A stretch of 64,000 nucleotides of DNA, taken from positions 257,409-321,408 of the forward strand of contig JBGRQA010000002.1 in assembly GCA_041725895.1 (NCBI GenBank), in the 5' to 3' direction. Below are positions 18,339 through 26,970 of the stretch, one piece after another. Origin of the DNA: JBGRQA01 sp041725895 (GTDB lineage Bacteria; Bacteroidota; Bacteroidia; Bacteroidales; Marinifilaceae). The position numbers and the translations under genes are program-made. How positions within the stretch are numbered: position 1 is the first letter of the stretch; every line of letters starts with the position of its first letter. Below the pieces are notes generated by a model. It was not told the origin of the DNA. It made no database searches and was given only the letters and a program-made list of their open reading frames with translations.

Positions 18339-20741
18339 ATGATGAGGTGTTTTCGTGTTGTTCTGTTGTTGATTTTCCTGTTTCATTCGATGCTTTCATT
18401 TGCTTCTGCCAGAAAGCGAATTCTAGTTCTACACTCTTACCATCAAGGATTGCAATGGACCGATAATGTGAACAAAGGAATTCAGGAAGTTCTGGAAAGT
18501 TTGGTGCAGGTTCCGGAGATTGATTACGAATACCTTGATACCAAGCGAAACCCCACCGAAGAATACCTTCAAAAGTTAATTGAACTTTACGATACCAAGC
18601 TAGATAAAAGACAATACAATGCGATTATCGTTTCGGATAACAACGCACTTGCTTTTGTAAGGAATCACCGAAAGGAATATTTTCAGGATATACCTGTTGT
18701 TTTTTGTGGGGTCAATCATTTTCGCCCGGAGATGATCAAAGGGATGAAAGCCGTCACTGGAGTAGCGGAAGCTGTCGATCTGCAGGGAACGGTTGAGATG
18801 ATTCACCAAACTCAGCCGAATATTAAATCCCTTGTGGTTGTGAATGATGATAAAACCACAACGGCTCTCTTGAACAAACAACTGATTGCCCAAGTGGAAC
18901 AGAATTTCAAGGGGCAATTGGATTTTCACTACTACGAAGATCTGTTTTTGGAGGATTTGGTATCCAATGTTGAAAAGATAAGGGGAGATACCGCAATTCT
19001 TCTGCTAACCTTTAATAAGGATAAATCCGGAAAGTTTGTTTCCTTCCAGGAAAATATAGATCTGTTGGTTCCACGCAGTAAAGTGCCTGTTTTCATTGCC
19101 TGGGATTTTCATATGGCAGAAGGTGTAGTTGGAGGAAAAGTGGTTAGTGGCCGATTGCATGGAAAAGCGGCTGCTGGCATGGTGGTAAAGATCTTACAGG
19201 GAGTTCAGGCCGATTCCATTCCTCTGATGACCGAACCTCTGGATTACTATCTGATGAATTATCAAGAGCTGCAACGGTTCGGGATTGATGAGAAGAAGCT
19301 GCCTCCACATACCATTTTGGTGAATGCACCTCGTTCCTTTTATTCCGAAAACAAGAAATGGATACAGTTGATATTCTCGATTCTTGCTGTGGCTGGGGGT
19401 ATCATTATTATTCTTTCCCGGGCTATTATCAGGCGCATGCATGCCGAAGAAGCTCTTCTGGTGGAGCAGAATCATTTGGAGGAATCGGTGAAGCATGAGC
19501 AATTGATGGGAAAGGTGGCCCGTTTGCTTAATTCAACCAACGATTTTAAGAATGTATTGGATGAGGTGTTGACTTTGATGACTGAGGAATTGAACGTAGC
19601 TAAGATCAGTTTGTTCAGCTTTTCGGATCAGGAGGAGACGGGCATCAAGATTCGCAGCCGAATTTCCGTAAAGGGGCAGGATATTAAGGATGTCAACGAG
19701 CTGTATTTCTCCCAGATAGCTAGTGTGGTTGATCGAATCAAAAACAATCAAAGCCTGGTTTCGTCCGATTTAAGTGGATTGTCCGATCAGGAAAGAGAGT
19801 ACTATCATAACCGGAATATTAAAGCGATAGTGGCCCTGCCGGTGCGGGTTGAAAATCGAATTATGGGTTTGATGGGGTTTGCCCAGAATGACGAATACAA
19901 ATGGTCTCGAGACGAAATCAACATTTTTCGAACCACAGTGAATATGCTGGCCAATGCCTGGGAGCGGAATGCTTTGACCGATGCACGTTTGGATGCCGAA
20001 CAGAAAAATGTGGAGGCTTTGCGTATGCTGGAGGAGTCCTCTCGTTTGGCTTCAATCGGGGTAATGGCTGCCGGAATTACTCATGAAATAAACCAGCCCC
20101 TGAATGCGATTAAAATTACGGCAGATAGTGTTTTGTTCTGGCAGAAGCGCAATCCGGATGTTTTGCCGGAAATGTTCACCCGTAAGATTAAAACCATTTC
20201 CGAGGGGACGGCCCGAATCGATAGTATTATCAAGCATATGCGCACTTTTTGGGAAAATCCCCAAACCAACTCGGGCGAAAAAGTAGAGATGGTAGACGGG
20301 GTGCGCAGAGCACTCTCCCTGGTGAAAAGACAGGTGTTTGATCATAGTATTGAATTGATTGAGGATCTACCCGATTCGGAGATTGTTGTGGAAGCCAACT
20401 ACATGCAGTTTGAACAAATTGTAATAAACTTGCTGGTGAATGCCATCCATTCCCTTGATCAGGTAAAGAAGGACAAGAAAATCATCCGTTTAGAAGTGTT
20501 TCAAAAGGGACAGAAGGGAATTCTAAAAATTCATGATAATGGAACGGGTATCCCGGAACAGTTGGGTGATAAAATTTACGATCCGTTTTTTTCCACGAAA
20601 CGACCCGGGGATGGAACCGGTCTGGGAATGGCAATTGTGAAATCATTTATGGATCGATTCCATGCACAAATCCAAAATTATAATAATAGGGAAGGTGGGG
20701 CCAGTTTTGTACTGGAGTTCAATTGTTGCTCCAATGTATAA
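18339..20741 (+). CDS. Membrane sensor histidine kinase with ABC-substrate-binding-like sensor and GAF domain
   Basis: 800 residues. A signal peptide (1-24) leads into a periplasmic domain of the ABC_sub_bind type (about 27-330; RILVLHSYHQGLQW, IIVSDNNALAFV, IPVVFCGVNHF). One membrane helix follows at about 340-362, then a short coiled coil, a GAF-like domain (about 395-555) and a kinase core: His near residue 582 in GITHEINQPLNAIK, N box NLLVNAIHSL, G boxes DNGTGIP and GDGTGLG. It is encoded 53 bases before a sigma-54 activator, with which it should form a two-component pair. Given the downstream genes, lactate or a related hydroxy acid is the likely signal (inference). It matches the logic of the kinase/activator pair beside the Desulfovibrio lactate cluster. 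Confidence 0.88.
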   Translation: MMRCFRVVLLLIFLFHSMLSFASARKRILVLHSYHQGLQWTDNVNKGIQEVLESLVQVPEIDYEYLDTKRNPTEEYLQKLIELYDTKLDKRQYNAIIVSDNNALAFVRNHRKEYFQDIPVVFCGVNHFRPEMIKGMKAVTGVAEAVDLQGTVEMIHQTQPNIKSLVVVNDDKTTTALLNKQLIAQVEQNFKGQLDFHYYEDLFLEDLVSNVEKIRGDTAILLLTFNKDKSGKFVSFQENIDLLVPRSKVPVFIAWDFHMAEGVVGGKVVSGRLHGKAAAGMVVKILQGVQADSIPLMTEPLDYYLMNYQELQRFGIDEKKLPPHTILVNAPRSFYSENKKWIQLIFSILAVAGGIIIILSRAIIRRMHAEEALLVEQNHLEESVKHEQLMGKVARLLNSTNDFKNVLDEVLTLMTEELNVAKISLFSFSDQEETGIKIRSRISVKGQDIKDVNELYFSQIASVVDRIKNNQSLVSSDLSGLSDQEREYYHNRNIKAIVALPVRVENRIMGLMGFAQNDEYKWSRDEINIFRTTVNMLANAWERNALTDARLDAEQKNVEALRMLEESSRLASIGVMAAGITHEINQPLNAIKITADSVLFWQKRNPDVLPEMFTRKIKTISEGTARIDSIIKHMRTFWENPQTNSGEKVEMVDGVRRALSLVKRQVFDHSIELIEDLPDSEIVVEANYMQFEQIVINLLVNAIHSLDQVKKDKKIIRLEVFQKGQKGILKIHDNGTGIPEQLGDKIYDPFFSTKRPGDGTGLGMAIVKSFMDRFHAQIQNYNNREGGASFVLEFNCCSNV

Positions 20742-20794
20742 AGACCTTATAAAAATAAGATTCAGGTAAACAACAACAAAAGGAGGCTTAGAGA

Positions 20795-22240
20795 ATGAAG
20801 ATTTTGATCGTTGATGATGACCGCTCGAGTGGACAAGCAGTAGCAGAGTTTATAGAGGAACAGCTGGAGCATGAAACCTTCCTTTGCCATAACGGAGAGG
20901 AGGCGATTGCCAAGGTTAAGGAGGAAAACATTGAAATGGTGATCTCTGACATGCGTATGCCTGGAATTTCCGGAATTGATCTTCTGCGAAAGGTGAAGAG
21001 CCTGACCGGGGGTGATAATATCGAGGTTATTATTATGACTGGATTTGGCGATATGGAAAGCTCTATCCAGGCATTGCGGGGAGGTGCATACGATTATTTG
21101 CTTAAGCCTGTAAATATTGAAGAGTTGGCTATTCTAATTGAGAGAGTTGCGGAGCGAAACAATCTGAAGGCAGAAAATCAATTTCTAAAAGAGGATCTGG
21201 ATAGAAAAGTAGCGACAGTAAAAAAGGAGGCAACAGAGCGGATCAATTATTACGAAACAACCATAAGAGAGATAACCAGTGTTGGAAAAGTGGGGGTGTT
21301 TTCTGATGCCATGCGAAATGTGGTTCGGATGGCCGAACGCTTTCACGAAGACCGTACGGTTCCCGTATTGATTGAAGGGGAGACCGGAACCGGGAAGGAG
21401 GTATTGGCTCGCTTGGTGCATTTCGGAAGGGAAGCAGAGGTTAACTCTCCTTTTATCTCCATAAATTGTTCAGCTATATCCCCCCAATTGTTCGAAAGTG
21501 AATTGTTTGGGTATGAAGAAGGGGCTTTTACGGGTGCCCGTAAGGAGGGGAAGCCCGGAAAACTGGAGCTGGCTCAGGGTGGAACTTTGTTTTTGGATGA
21601 GATTGGAGAAATGCCCCTTGATATGCAACCCAAATTGTTGAGAGTGCTTCAGCAGAAGGAAATGTACAGGGTTGGGGGTAGTAAAAAAATAGATCTGGAT
21701 GTTCGTGTGATTTTTGCCACCAACCGGAATTTAAAGGAAATGGTGGCCCAGAAAACCTTCCGTAGTGATCTTTACTACCGATTGAATACAGGACGTTTGT
21801 ATATACCTCCTCTTCGGGAAAGGAAGGAAGCCATTCTGTCTTTTTCCCAAATATTTTTGGATCAGTATGCAAAAAAACGAAATCGGAAATTCAGATTCCT
21901 GAGCCATGAGGCTAAGGAAGTGCTGCAAGCTTACGAATGGCCCGGAAATATCCGGGAATTAAAGAATACCATTGAACGGGCTACTTTGCTATACAATGAT
22001 ATTGAATTGCGCCCGGAGCACATAAAGTTTTTGCATTCAGATGAGGGGGAAGTGGAGAGTGGAGAGAAGCCCATTCAATTGGGAACGATAGTACTACCCC
22101 CCAATGAACTTCCCCTGGAACAGTTGGAATTGGAAATTGTCCGTAAAGCACTAAAGAAGTTTGATCAGAATAAAACCAAAACGGCCGAATATTTGGGAAT
22201 TACCCGTAGTGCCTTACGAAGTAGGATGAATAAATTGTAA
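20795..22240 (+). CDS. NtrC-type sigma-54-dependent response regulator, probable activator of the lactate genes
   Basis: 481 residues. The receiver domain has the phospho-acceptor Asp at about residue 52 (VISDMRMPG). The AAA+ domain has Walker A GETGTGKE near 195, a complete GAFTGA loop at about 243-248 and Walker B GGTLFLDEIGEMP. The C-terminal Fis-type helix-turn-helix is NKTKTAEYLGITRSALRSRMNKL (split here only by reading, about 458-480). With GAFTGA intact it should activate RNA polymerase carrying RpoN. It follows the sensor kinase in the same transcript and precedes two lutC genes, each with a sigma-54-like promoter and shared upstream sites. An AGGAGG-like ribosome site stands before the ATG. 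Confidence 0.92.
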   Translation: MKILIVDDDRSSGQAVAEFIEEQLEHETFLCHNGEEAIAKVKEENIEMVISDMRMPGISGIDLLRKVKSLTGGDNIEVIIMTGFGDMESSIQALRGGAYDYLLKPVNIEELAILIERVAERNNLKAENQFLKEDLDRKVATVKKEATERINYYETTIREITSVGKVGVFSDAMRNVVRMAERFHEDRTVPVLIEGETGTGKEVLARLVHFGREAEVNSPFISINCSAISPQLFESELFGYEEGAFTGARKEGKPGKLELAQGGTLFLDEIGEMPLDMQPKLLRVLQQKEMYRVGGSKKIDLDVRVIFATNRNLKEMVAQKTFRSDLYYRLNTGRLYIPPLRERKEAILSFSQIFLDQYAKKRNRKFRFLSHEAKEVLQAYEWPGNIRELKNTIERATLLYNDIELRPEHIKFLHSDEGEVESGEKPIQLGTIVLPPNELPLEQLELEIVRKALKKFDQNKTKTAEYLGITRSALRSRMNKL

Positions 22241-22332
22241 GTTCCTTTATAAATTATGTTCCTAATCTGTGGAAAAGTTGGACAAATGAGGATTTTTTCT
22301 ACAGGTTCCTTTTTGTTTGCCTTTTGGGTGCC

Positions 22333-22362
22333 GAATTGAACAAATGTATAGAATTGAATACC
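22333..22362 (+). promoter_or_regulatory. Putative activator (enhancer) sites upstream of lutC copy 1
   Basis: GAATTGAACAAATG at 22333-22346 is a GAATTG-N2-CAATTC-like inverted repeat. On the opposite strand it reads TTGTTCAATTCGGC, 13 of 14 identical to the site at 24083-24096. A half site GAATTGAATACC follows at 22351. Both lie about 160-180 bases before the predicted start of the sigma-54 promoter at 22491, the usual distance for NtrC-type activators. The core also appears by chance in AT-rich DNA elsewhere in the window, so confidence is moderate. Confidence 0.5.
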
Positions 22363-22490
22363 TTAAAGAAAGTGTTGGTCAATTTGGAACAGTTGTGTTG
22401 ATTTTTATGTTGGTACTGGGTGATTCGTATTTTGCTAATTCTCAGCAGGTTGTTTTATTTATGATTTTATAACAATTCTCATAGGTATTT

Positions 22491-22506
22491 TGGCATTTAT
22501 TTTGGA
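22491..22506 (+). promoter_or_regulatory. Sigma-54-like promoter of lutC copy 1
   Basis: TGGCAT-TTATT-TTGGA has the exact -24/-12 spacing of RpoN promoters (TGGCAC-N5-TTGCW). The -12 C is G here, as in two other candidates in this window. The predicted start lies about 25 bases before the lutC ATG at 22542. Confidence 0.6.
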
Positions 22507-22541
22507 ATGTATTTCGTAAATTAAAGTAAATACATTCGGCT

Positions 22542-23060
22542 ATGGAAATAAAGATCAAATCAAAAGTTAAAGCATCATCATCTACCATCTCTCGTGACAA
22601 ATTAGTTGCTCAGTTTATTCAAAAATCAGAATTGGTTGAAACCGAAACATTGAAAGTGGATCTGAAATTGTTTCAGGAAGCTGCCAACCAGGATAATGTG
22701 AATTTTGAATTCATGAAGCTCGATAGTTTTCGATTAAAAAAGGAGTGTTTACAGATTAATAATGCAAAAAATGCACTGGTAGAAGCTGAGTACGGAATTG
22801 CGGAGAATGGATGTGTTGTTTTTGATTCTCACGATCAGGAATTATTTCTCACTATATGTTTGGCCGAAACTCTTCAGGTTGTTCTTCCTGCAAGTAAAAT
22901 TCTTCAGACTGTTCAGGATTTGGAGTTAATCAAAAATGCTGATTATAATGAATTGCAGGAAACCAATAAATTTGTAAACGCATCATCCCGAAAAGCAGAT
23001 ATCGATCGGTTCGGACCTAAGAACAAGCGAACTTTAGTATATGTTATAGAGGATTTGTAA
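22542..23060 (+). CDS. lutC: LutC-like LUD-domain protein, copy 1 (orphan)
   Basis: 172 residues of the LutC/YkgG (LUD domain) family, the small subunit of the LutABC L-lactate oxidase system. Landmarks shared with copy 2 at 24259 are ALVEAEYGIAENGCVV (copy 2: ALVEVDFGIAETGSVV), CLAETLQVVLPASKI (CLAEKLVVMLPLSKV), NASSRKADIDR and the VYVIEDL end. It is somewhat diverged: the NKFVNASSRKAD region replaces the usual TGASRTAD. It is transcribed alone from a sigma-54-like promoter and closed by a terminator, so it is separated from lutAB by about 1.2 kb. It could be a spare or specialised partner of the LutAB fusion, or a duplicate on the way to decay. Confidence 0.82.
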   Translation: MEIKIKSKVKASSSTISRDKLVAQFIQKSELVETETLKVDLKLFQEAANQDNVNFEFMKLDSFRLKKECLQINNAKNALVEAEYGIAENGCVVFDSHDQELFLTICLAETLQVVLPASKILQTVQDLELIKNADYNELQETNKFVNASSRKADIDRFGPKNKRTLVYVIEDL

Positions 23061-23086
23061 GAAGATTCCCCCCAAGAATTTATTTA

Positions 23087-23117
23087 AAGGCCTTCAGTTT
23101 ATTGAAGGCTTTTTTTC
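23087..23117 (+). terminator. Terminator of lutC copy 1
   Basis: The stem GCCTTCA/TGAAGGC with a 6-base loop is followed by seven T, 27 bases after the stop codon. Confidence 0.75.
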
Positions 23118-24044
23118 GTTTTGAGGGATTTGCTGATAAGCGAAGTTCGAATATTAAGGATCAAGTGGAAAAATTGCCAAGAAAATGGGAGCATTTACAA
23201 TTTTTGATTTGTTGTTTTCACTCTGCCAAGTAGGGGATTTGGTAAGCCTTTAATTAATGTAGTCCAGGGAAACGCCCTGGGTGTATGTGGGTATGTAGAT
23301 AGCGACGGCACACACACACAATTGATTGATGAGTTCTGTATGTTCCGTAGCAACTGAATGTGGCGATTTGAATTGCACCGATCAAATTCTTCTTACAAAT
23401 TAATTTCTTTTTTATCGAATTCCGGTTACTAAAGAGATTGCCCGTTTTTTCAAAAATAGCATAAACACTAGCCCCGAAGCAGGTTTGACCCTCCCCTTGA
23501 GGTTTTTTTGATCCAATCAGTAAATTTTTACTTCCAATTGGTCTTATTAGGCTTCCCCTGAGTAATTTTTCTGACTTCATCTTGAAAATTTATCCGATTA
23601 TTGGAAAAAAGAACCAGCCTCCGGGTTGTTTTTTGTATCCAATCAGTGATTTTATTGTTCCATTTTCACTGTGCCCCTTCCACTACTGGTTTTTCTGATT
23701 CAATCGGTATCAATCTCCCGATCCTTGGATCTAAGTTTCATTCCCCTGAGCAATATTCCTCAATAGAGTCTGGTGTTTTAAACAGGGCGGAATCTCGGTA
23801 CTTCACCGGAGTTGCTACGCAAAAATTTTGATGTCTGTGACAGGATCCATTAGACCTGAATTATCGGTGCAGTATTGCGAAACAATTTATAACAGTTAAT
23901 ATCAAAAAACAATAGGGAAAGGATATTGGGAACTCAATTTCGGAGGGAAAATGAGGATTTCCTTTTCTTCTTCAGATGGGGGAATTTTAATGTGCTTTGT
24001 GATTCAATTTGTGTGTTTTTACCCATAAAATACTATGCAAAAAC
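23118..24044. other. Long non-coding spacer inside the lactate island
   Basis: About 930 bases without a credible gene; the two open frames here (minus 23254-23580, plus 23601-23831) have no recognisable protein character. It contains the diverged direct repeat listed at 23490-23740, a short CA run (about 23308-23321), and pyrimidine-rich stretches. With the two lutC copies at its ends it may be the remains of a duplication or of an inserted element. Confidence 0.5.
23490..23740. repeat. Diverged direct repeat, two copies of about 115-125 bp plus a third fragment
   Basis: Copy 1 is about 23490-23604 and copy 2 about 23612-23737. Shared blocks in the same order include ATCCAATCAGT, TTCCA, CTTCC, TTTTTCTGA, CCGAT and TGG. 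A CCCCTGAGxAATxTT block recurs a third time near 23743. Identity is only partial and there are small gaps, so this is an old duplication. I do not recognise the element. Confidence 0.5.
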
Positions 24045-24104
24045 GCTCAATTGTTCAATCCTGCTCAGTGGTCCGGGCTGAATTGTTCAATTCTGCACAC
24101 TAGT
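24045..24104 (+). promoter_or_regulatory. Tandem putative activator sites upstream of lutC copy 2
   Basis: Two 28-base direct repeats (24045-24072 and 24077-24104, period 32) each contain an AATTGTTCAAT palindrome followed by a C-rich TGC tail. In the second the core is the perfect GAATTG-TT-CAATTC (24080-24093). They lie about 150 and 185 bases upstream of the predicted start of the sigma-54 promoter at 24213, a standard place for NtrC-type activator binding. Helical phasing of 32 bp is close to three turns. Confidence 0.6.
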
Positions 24105-24212
24105 GTAACTGTCTTCTTCTAAGAAAATTACCTCTCGGAAATCACTGCAAACGATTGAAATTCAATGATGAACTATTTTGATTGATTCTATATAGTTTGA
24201 TGCTGATTTTTC

Positions 24213-24228
24213 TGGCATTCCTATTGGT
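24213..24228 (+). promoter_or_regulatory. Sigma-54-like promoter of the lutC-lutAB-lctP operon
   Basis: TGGCAT-TCCTA-TTGGT has exact -24/-12 spacing and the same TGGCAT and TTGG halves as the promoter at 22491. The predicted start lies about 20 bases before the ATG at 24259. Confidence 0.62.
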
Positions 24229-24258
24229 TTAAAGGGGACCAGAAAAATCGTGATAACT

Positions 24259-24762
24259 ATGAATATGACCCAAAAAACTATTGTTGACAAACAGGTTCTG
24301 GAGCAGTTTCTGGAGAAATCGGAGGCTGTGGGGAACGAGAATATTCTGCTATCTGCAGAAGCATTTCAAAAAACAATTCAGGAGATGTCTTTTGAATACA
24401 TCGACCTGCCCGCTTTTCAAATTACGAAAGATGTTAAGGCGGGAGAGAAAGGAATCGCTGCAGCCTTGGTAGAGGTTGATTTTGGAATTGCTGAAACCGG
24501 ATCGGTGGTTGCCGATAGCAAGAATGAGAACAAACGCCTGGCTACTTGTTTGGCTGAGAAACTGGTTGTAATGCTTCCTCTTTCCAAGGTGGTACCTCAA
24601 CTTCATCATGTTGCCGCCTTTATGGAGGAGCGGACGGCTTCCGACGGAGGCTATGTTGCATTTATAACCGGAGCAAGTCGTACGGCTGATATTGAGCGTG
24701 TACTTACGGTTGGTGTTCATGGACCGAAAGAAATGGTTGTGTATATAGTAAACGATTTATAG
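24259..24762 (+). CDS. lutC: LutC-like LUD-domain protein, copy 2 (operon copy)
   Basis: 168 residues from ATG 24259; a GTG nine bases earlier is also in frame. This is the LutC/YkgG family subunit of the L-lactate oxidising LutABC complex. Family marks: VEVDFGIAETGSVV, the TCLAEKLVVMLPLSKVVP segment, FITGASRTADIERVLTVGVHGP and the VYIVNDL end. It lies only 10 bases before lutAB and shares its sigma-54-like promoter. Together the two gene products should oxidise L-lactate to pyruvate with electrons passed through Fe-S clusters. It is the more canonical of the two LutC copies. Confidence 0.9.
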   Translation: MNMTQKTIVDKQVLEQFLEKSEAVGNENILLSAEAFQKTIQEMSFEYIDLPAFQITKDVKAGEKGIAAALVEVDFGIAETGSVVADSKNENKRLATCLAEKLVVMLPLSKVVPQLHHVAAFMEERTASDGGYVAFITGASRTADIERVLTVGVHGPKEMVVYIVNDL

Positions 24763-24772
24763 GAGAGATACA

Positions 24773-26920
24773 ATGGATATTCAAGATAGAATCAAGGAGA
24801 AAATAAACGATGAGGTGCTGCATGCCAACCTGAAGAATTTTGCATCCAGTTACAAGTTGTCCAAGGAGAATGCCTACAAGGGCCTTGACTTTGAATCATT
24901 GCGCAAGCGGGTTTACGATTTGAAGGACCGTGATTTGGATAAGGTGATGGAACAATTTCATCGTTTCAAAGAGAATGTAGAGCGTGGTGGCTCACATGTA
25001 TATCAGGCAAAGACCGGGGAGGATGCTTGCAGGTACATTGCAGAGGTGATGAAGAAGCATAATACCAAATATATGGTGAAGAGTAAGTCTATGACTTCCG
25101 AAGAAATTCAGCTCAACCATTATTTGGAAAAAGAAGGTTTGCATCCCATTGAAACTGATTTGGGAGAATGGATCTTGCAAATAGCCAACGAGCATCCTTC
25201 CCATATGGTAATGCCTGCTATCCATAAAACACGGCAACAGGTGGCAAAGCTATTTTCGGAGTATACCGGCGAAGAGGTGGATCCGGATGATATCAATGCT
25301 ATGGTCAAAATTGCCCGTAAGTGTTTGCGCGAATCTTACTTTTCGGCCGGAGTTGGTTTAACGGGCGCAACCGTTGCCGTTGCCAGTACAGGAACAATTG
25401 GGCTGGTAACCAACGAGGGAAATGCCCGTTTGTCTTCTACGGTTCCACCAGTACACATTGTTTTGGTGGGGTACGAAAAACTTTGCGATTCTTTTGATGA
25501 AGCTTTGGATATTGTTCGCGTATTGCCCAAGAGTGCTACAGGGCAAACTATTACCTCCTATACTACCTGGATCAAGGGGCGAAATCCTTCCCATAAGAAT
25601 CCTGATGGGGTTAAGGAAACCCATTATGTTTTTCTGGACAATGGACGTTTGGCATTTTTTGAACATCCCAAATTTAAGGAAGCCCTGAAGTGTGTGCGTT
25701 GTGGTAGTTGTGCCAATATATGCCCTGCTTACGAAATGGTAGGGGGGCATGTTTACGGAGATCGCTACATCGGTTCCATCGGTTTGATTTTGACAGCACT
25801 TTACCAGGGAGATGAGGCGGCTAAGGATATACTGAAGATGTGTATTGGATGTCGGGCCTGTTCTTTCAATTGTCCATCGGGAATCGATTTACAGGCCTTA
25901 ATTTCGGAATTGAAGCTTGTGGTAGGGAAGAAGTATGGAATTAATCCCATAAAGAAGAAGGTGTTCAAGCATGTGGTAGCCAAGCCGAATTGTATGAAAT
26001 CGATGATTGGTTTGGGCTCGAAGTTCCAGTTTCCTCTGACCAAAACCAACAAATTCAATGGCGAGAAGATAATCGGAACCATTCCTGTTATGCCTAAGGA
26101 TAAGGATTTTCGGAAATTTCCCGCATTGGCTTCCAAATCATTTACGAAAAAATTCCATAAGGAAGGATTGGACAAATTTACTTCTGATCGTAAGGTGTTC
26201 TTCTATCCCGGTTGTGCCGTTGAATATTTTTATCCGGATATGGGAATCTCCATGATCAAACTGTTGCAAAAGAATGGGATTCAGGTGGATATTCCCGAGA
26301 AATCTGTTTGTTGTGGTGTGCCCGCTATTGCCTCAGGTGATCCGGATGATGCCAGAACGATGATTTTCAAGAATCTGAAATTCATGAAGAATCCCAAGGA
26401 TTACGAAGCCCTGCTGGTGTTATGTCCTACTTGTGGGGGAGCGATAAAGCACGAATTTCTTGATTTTACCCGTGAAGACCCCAATCTGTACAAACTTTCC
26501 AGTCAGTTGGGTGAGAAGGTTACCCCACTGGGAAAATTCCTGGAGGATAATAACATCCGTTTCAAGGTAAAGGGGAATAAGAAAGTAACTTACCATACAC
26601 CTTGCCACGATACCCGCTCGCTGGATTACTCGGCAGAGGGATTCCTTTCCGCATTGTTGGGTGATAGTTTTAGGCCTATGAAAGACAGCAATGTGTGCTG
26701 TGGTTTTGGAGGAACCTATTCTCTTGACTTTGCTACCATTTCCAATGGAATATTGAATAAAAAAATTGAGAATATTCAGGCAAGCGAGGCCGATGTTTTG
26801 GTAACCGATTGTCCCGGATGCGTGATGCAGATCAATGGAGGCTTAATGCACAAAAAAGTGAATGTGAAGGTATTGCATTTGACCGATTTTATTGAAAACC
26901 ATTTGGAGTTGGTAAAATAG
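24773..26920 (+). CDS. LutB-LutA fusion, Fe-S lactate oxidation protein
   Basis: 715 residues. The N-terminal about 460 residues are LutB-like: a LUD domain (VGLTGATVAVASTGTIGLVTNEGNAR, shown here in two parts: VGLTGATVAVAS, GTIGLVTNEGNA) and two [4Fe-4S] motifs, CVRCGSCANICP near 306 and CIGCRACSFNCP near 356. The C-terminal about 245 residues are LutA-like with paired CCG domains: YPGCAVEYF (about 477), CCGVPA (513), CPTCGGA (550), TPCHDT (608), CCGFGG (641) and DCPGCVMQ (679). In Bacillus these are two proteins; a single-chain form of similar size is known from sulfate reducers. It works with LutC on L-lactate and feeds electrons toward quinones or other carriers, partner unknown. Cotranscribed with lutC and lctP. 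Confidence 0.92.
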   Translation: MDIQDRIKEKINDEVLHANLKNFASSYKLSKENAYKGLDFESLRKRVYDLKDRDLDKVMEQFHRFKENVERGGSHVYQAKTGEDACRYIAEVMKKHNTKYMVKSKSMTSEEIQLNHYLEKEGLHPIETDLGEWILQIANEHPSHMVMPAIHKTRQQVAKLFSEYTGEEVDPDDINAMVKIARKCLRESYFSAGVGLTGATVAVASTGTIGLVTNEGNARLSSTVPPVHIVLVGYEKLCDSFDEALDIVRVLPKSATGQTITSYTTWIKGRNPSHKNPDGVKETHYVFLDNGRLAFFEHPKFKEALKCVRCGSCANICPAYEMVGGHVYGDRYIGSIGLILTALYQGDEAAKDILKMCIGCRACSFNCPSGIDLQALISELKLVVGKKYGINPIKKKVFKHVVAKPNCMKSMIGLGSKFQFPLTKTNKFNGEKIIGTIPVMPKDKDFRKFPALASKSFTKKFHKEGLDKFTSDRKVFFYPGCAVEYFYPDMGISMIKLLQKNGIQVDIPEKSVCCGVPAIASGDPDDARTMIFKNLKFMKNPKDYEALLVLCPTCGGAIKHEFLDFTREDPNLYKLSSQLGEKVTPLGKFLEDNNIRFKVKGNKKVTYHTPCHDTRSLDYSAEGFLSALLGDSFRPMKDSNVCCGFGGTYSLDFATISNGILNKKIENIQASEADVLVTDCPGCVMQINGGLMHKKVNVKVLHLTDFIENHLELVK

Positions 26921-26970
26921 TACCACCCAAAGACTATTGATCAGGTTTAATTCCCCTAACTGATACTACT

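Noticed and set aside
23254..23831. Open frames of 108 (minus) and 76 (plus) codons in the lactate-island spacer
   Set aside because: They lie across the diverged direct repeats and show no signal peptide, motif or conserved composition.
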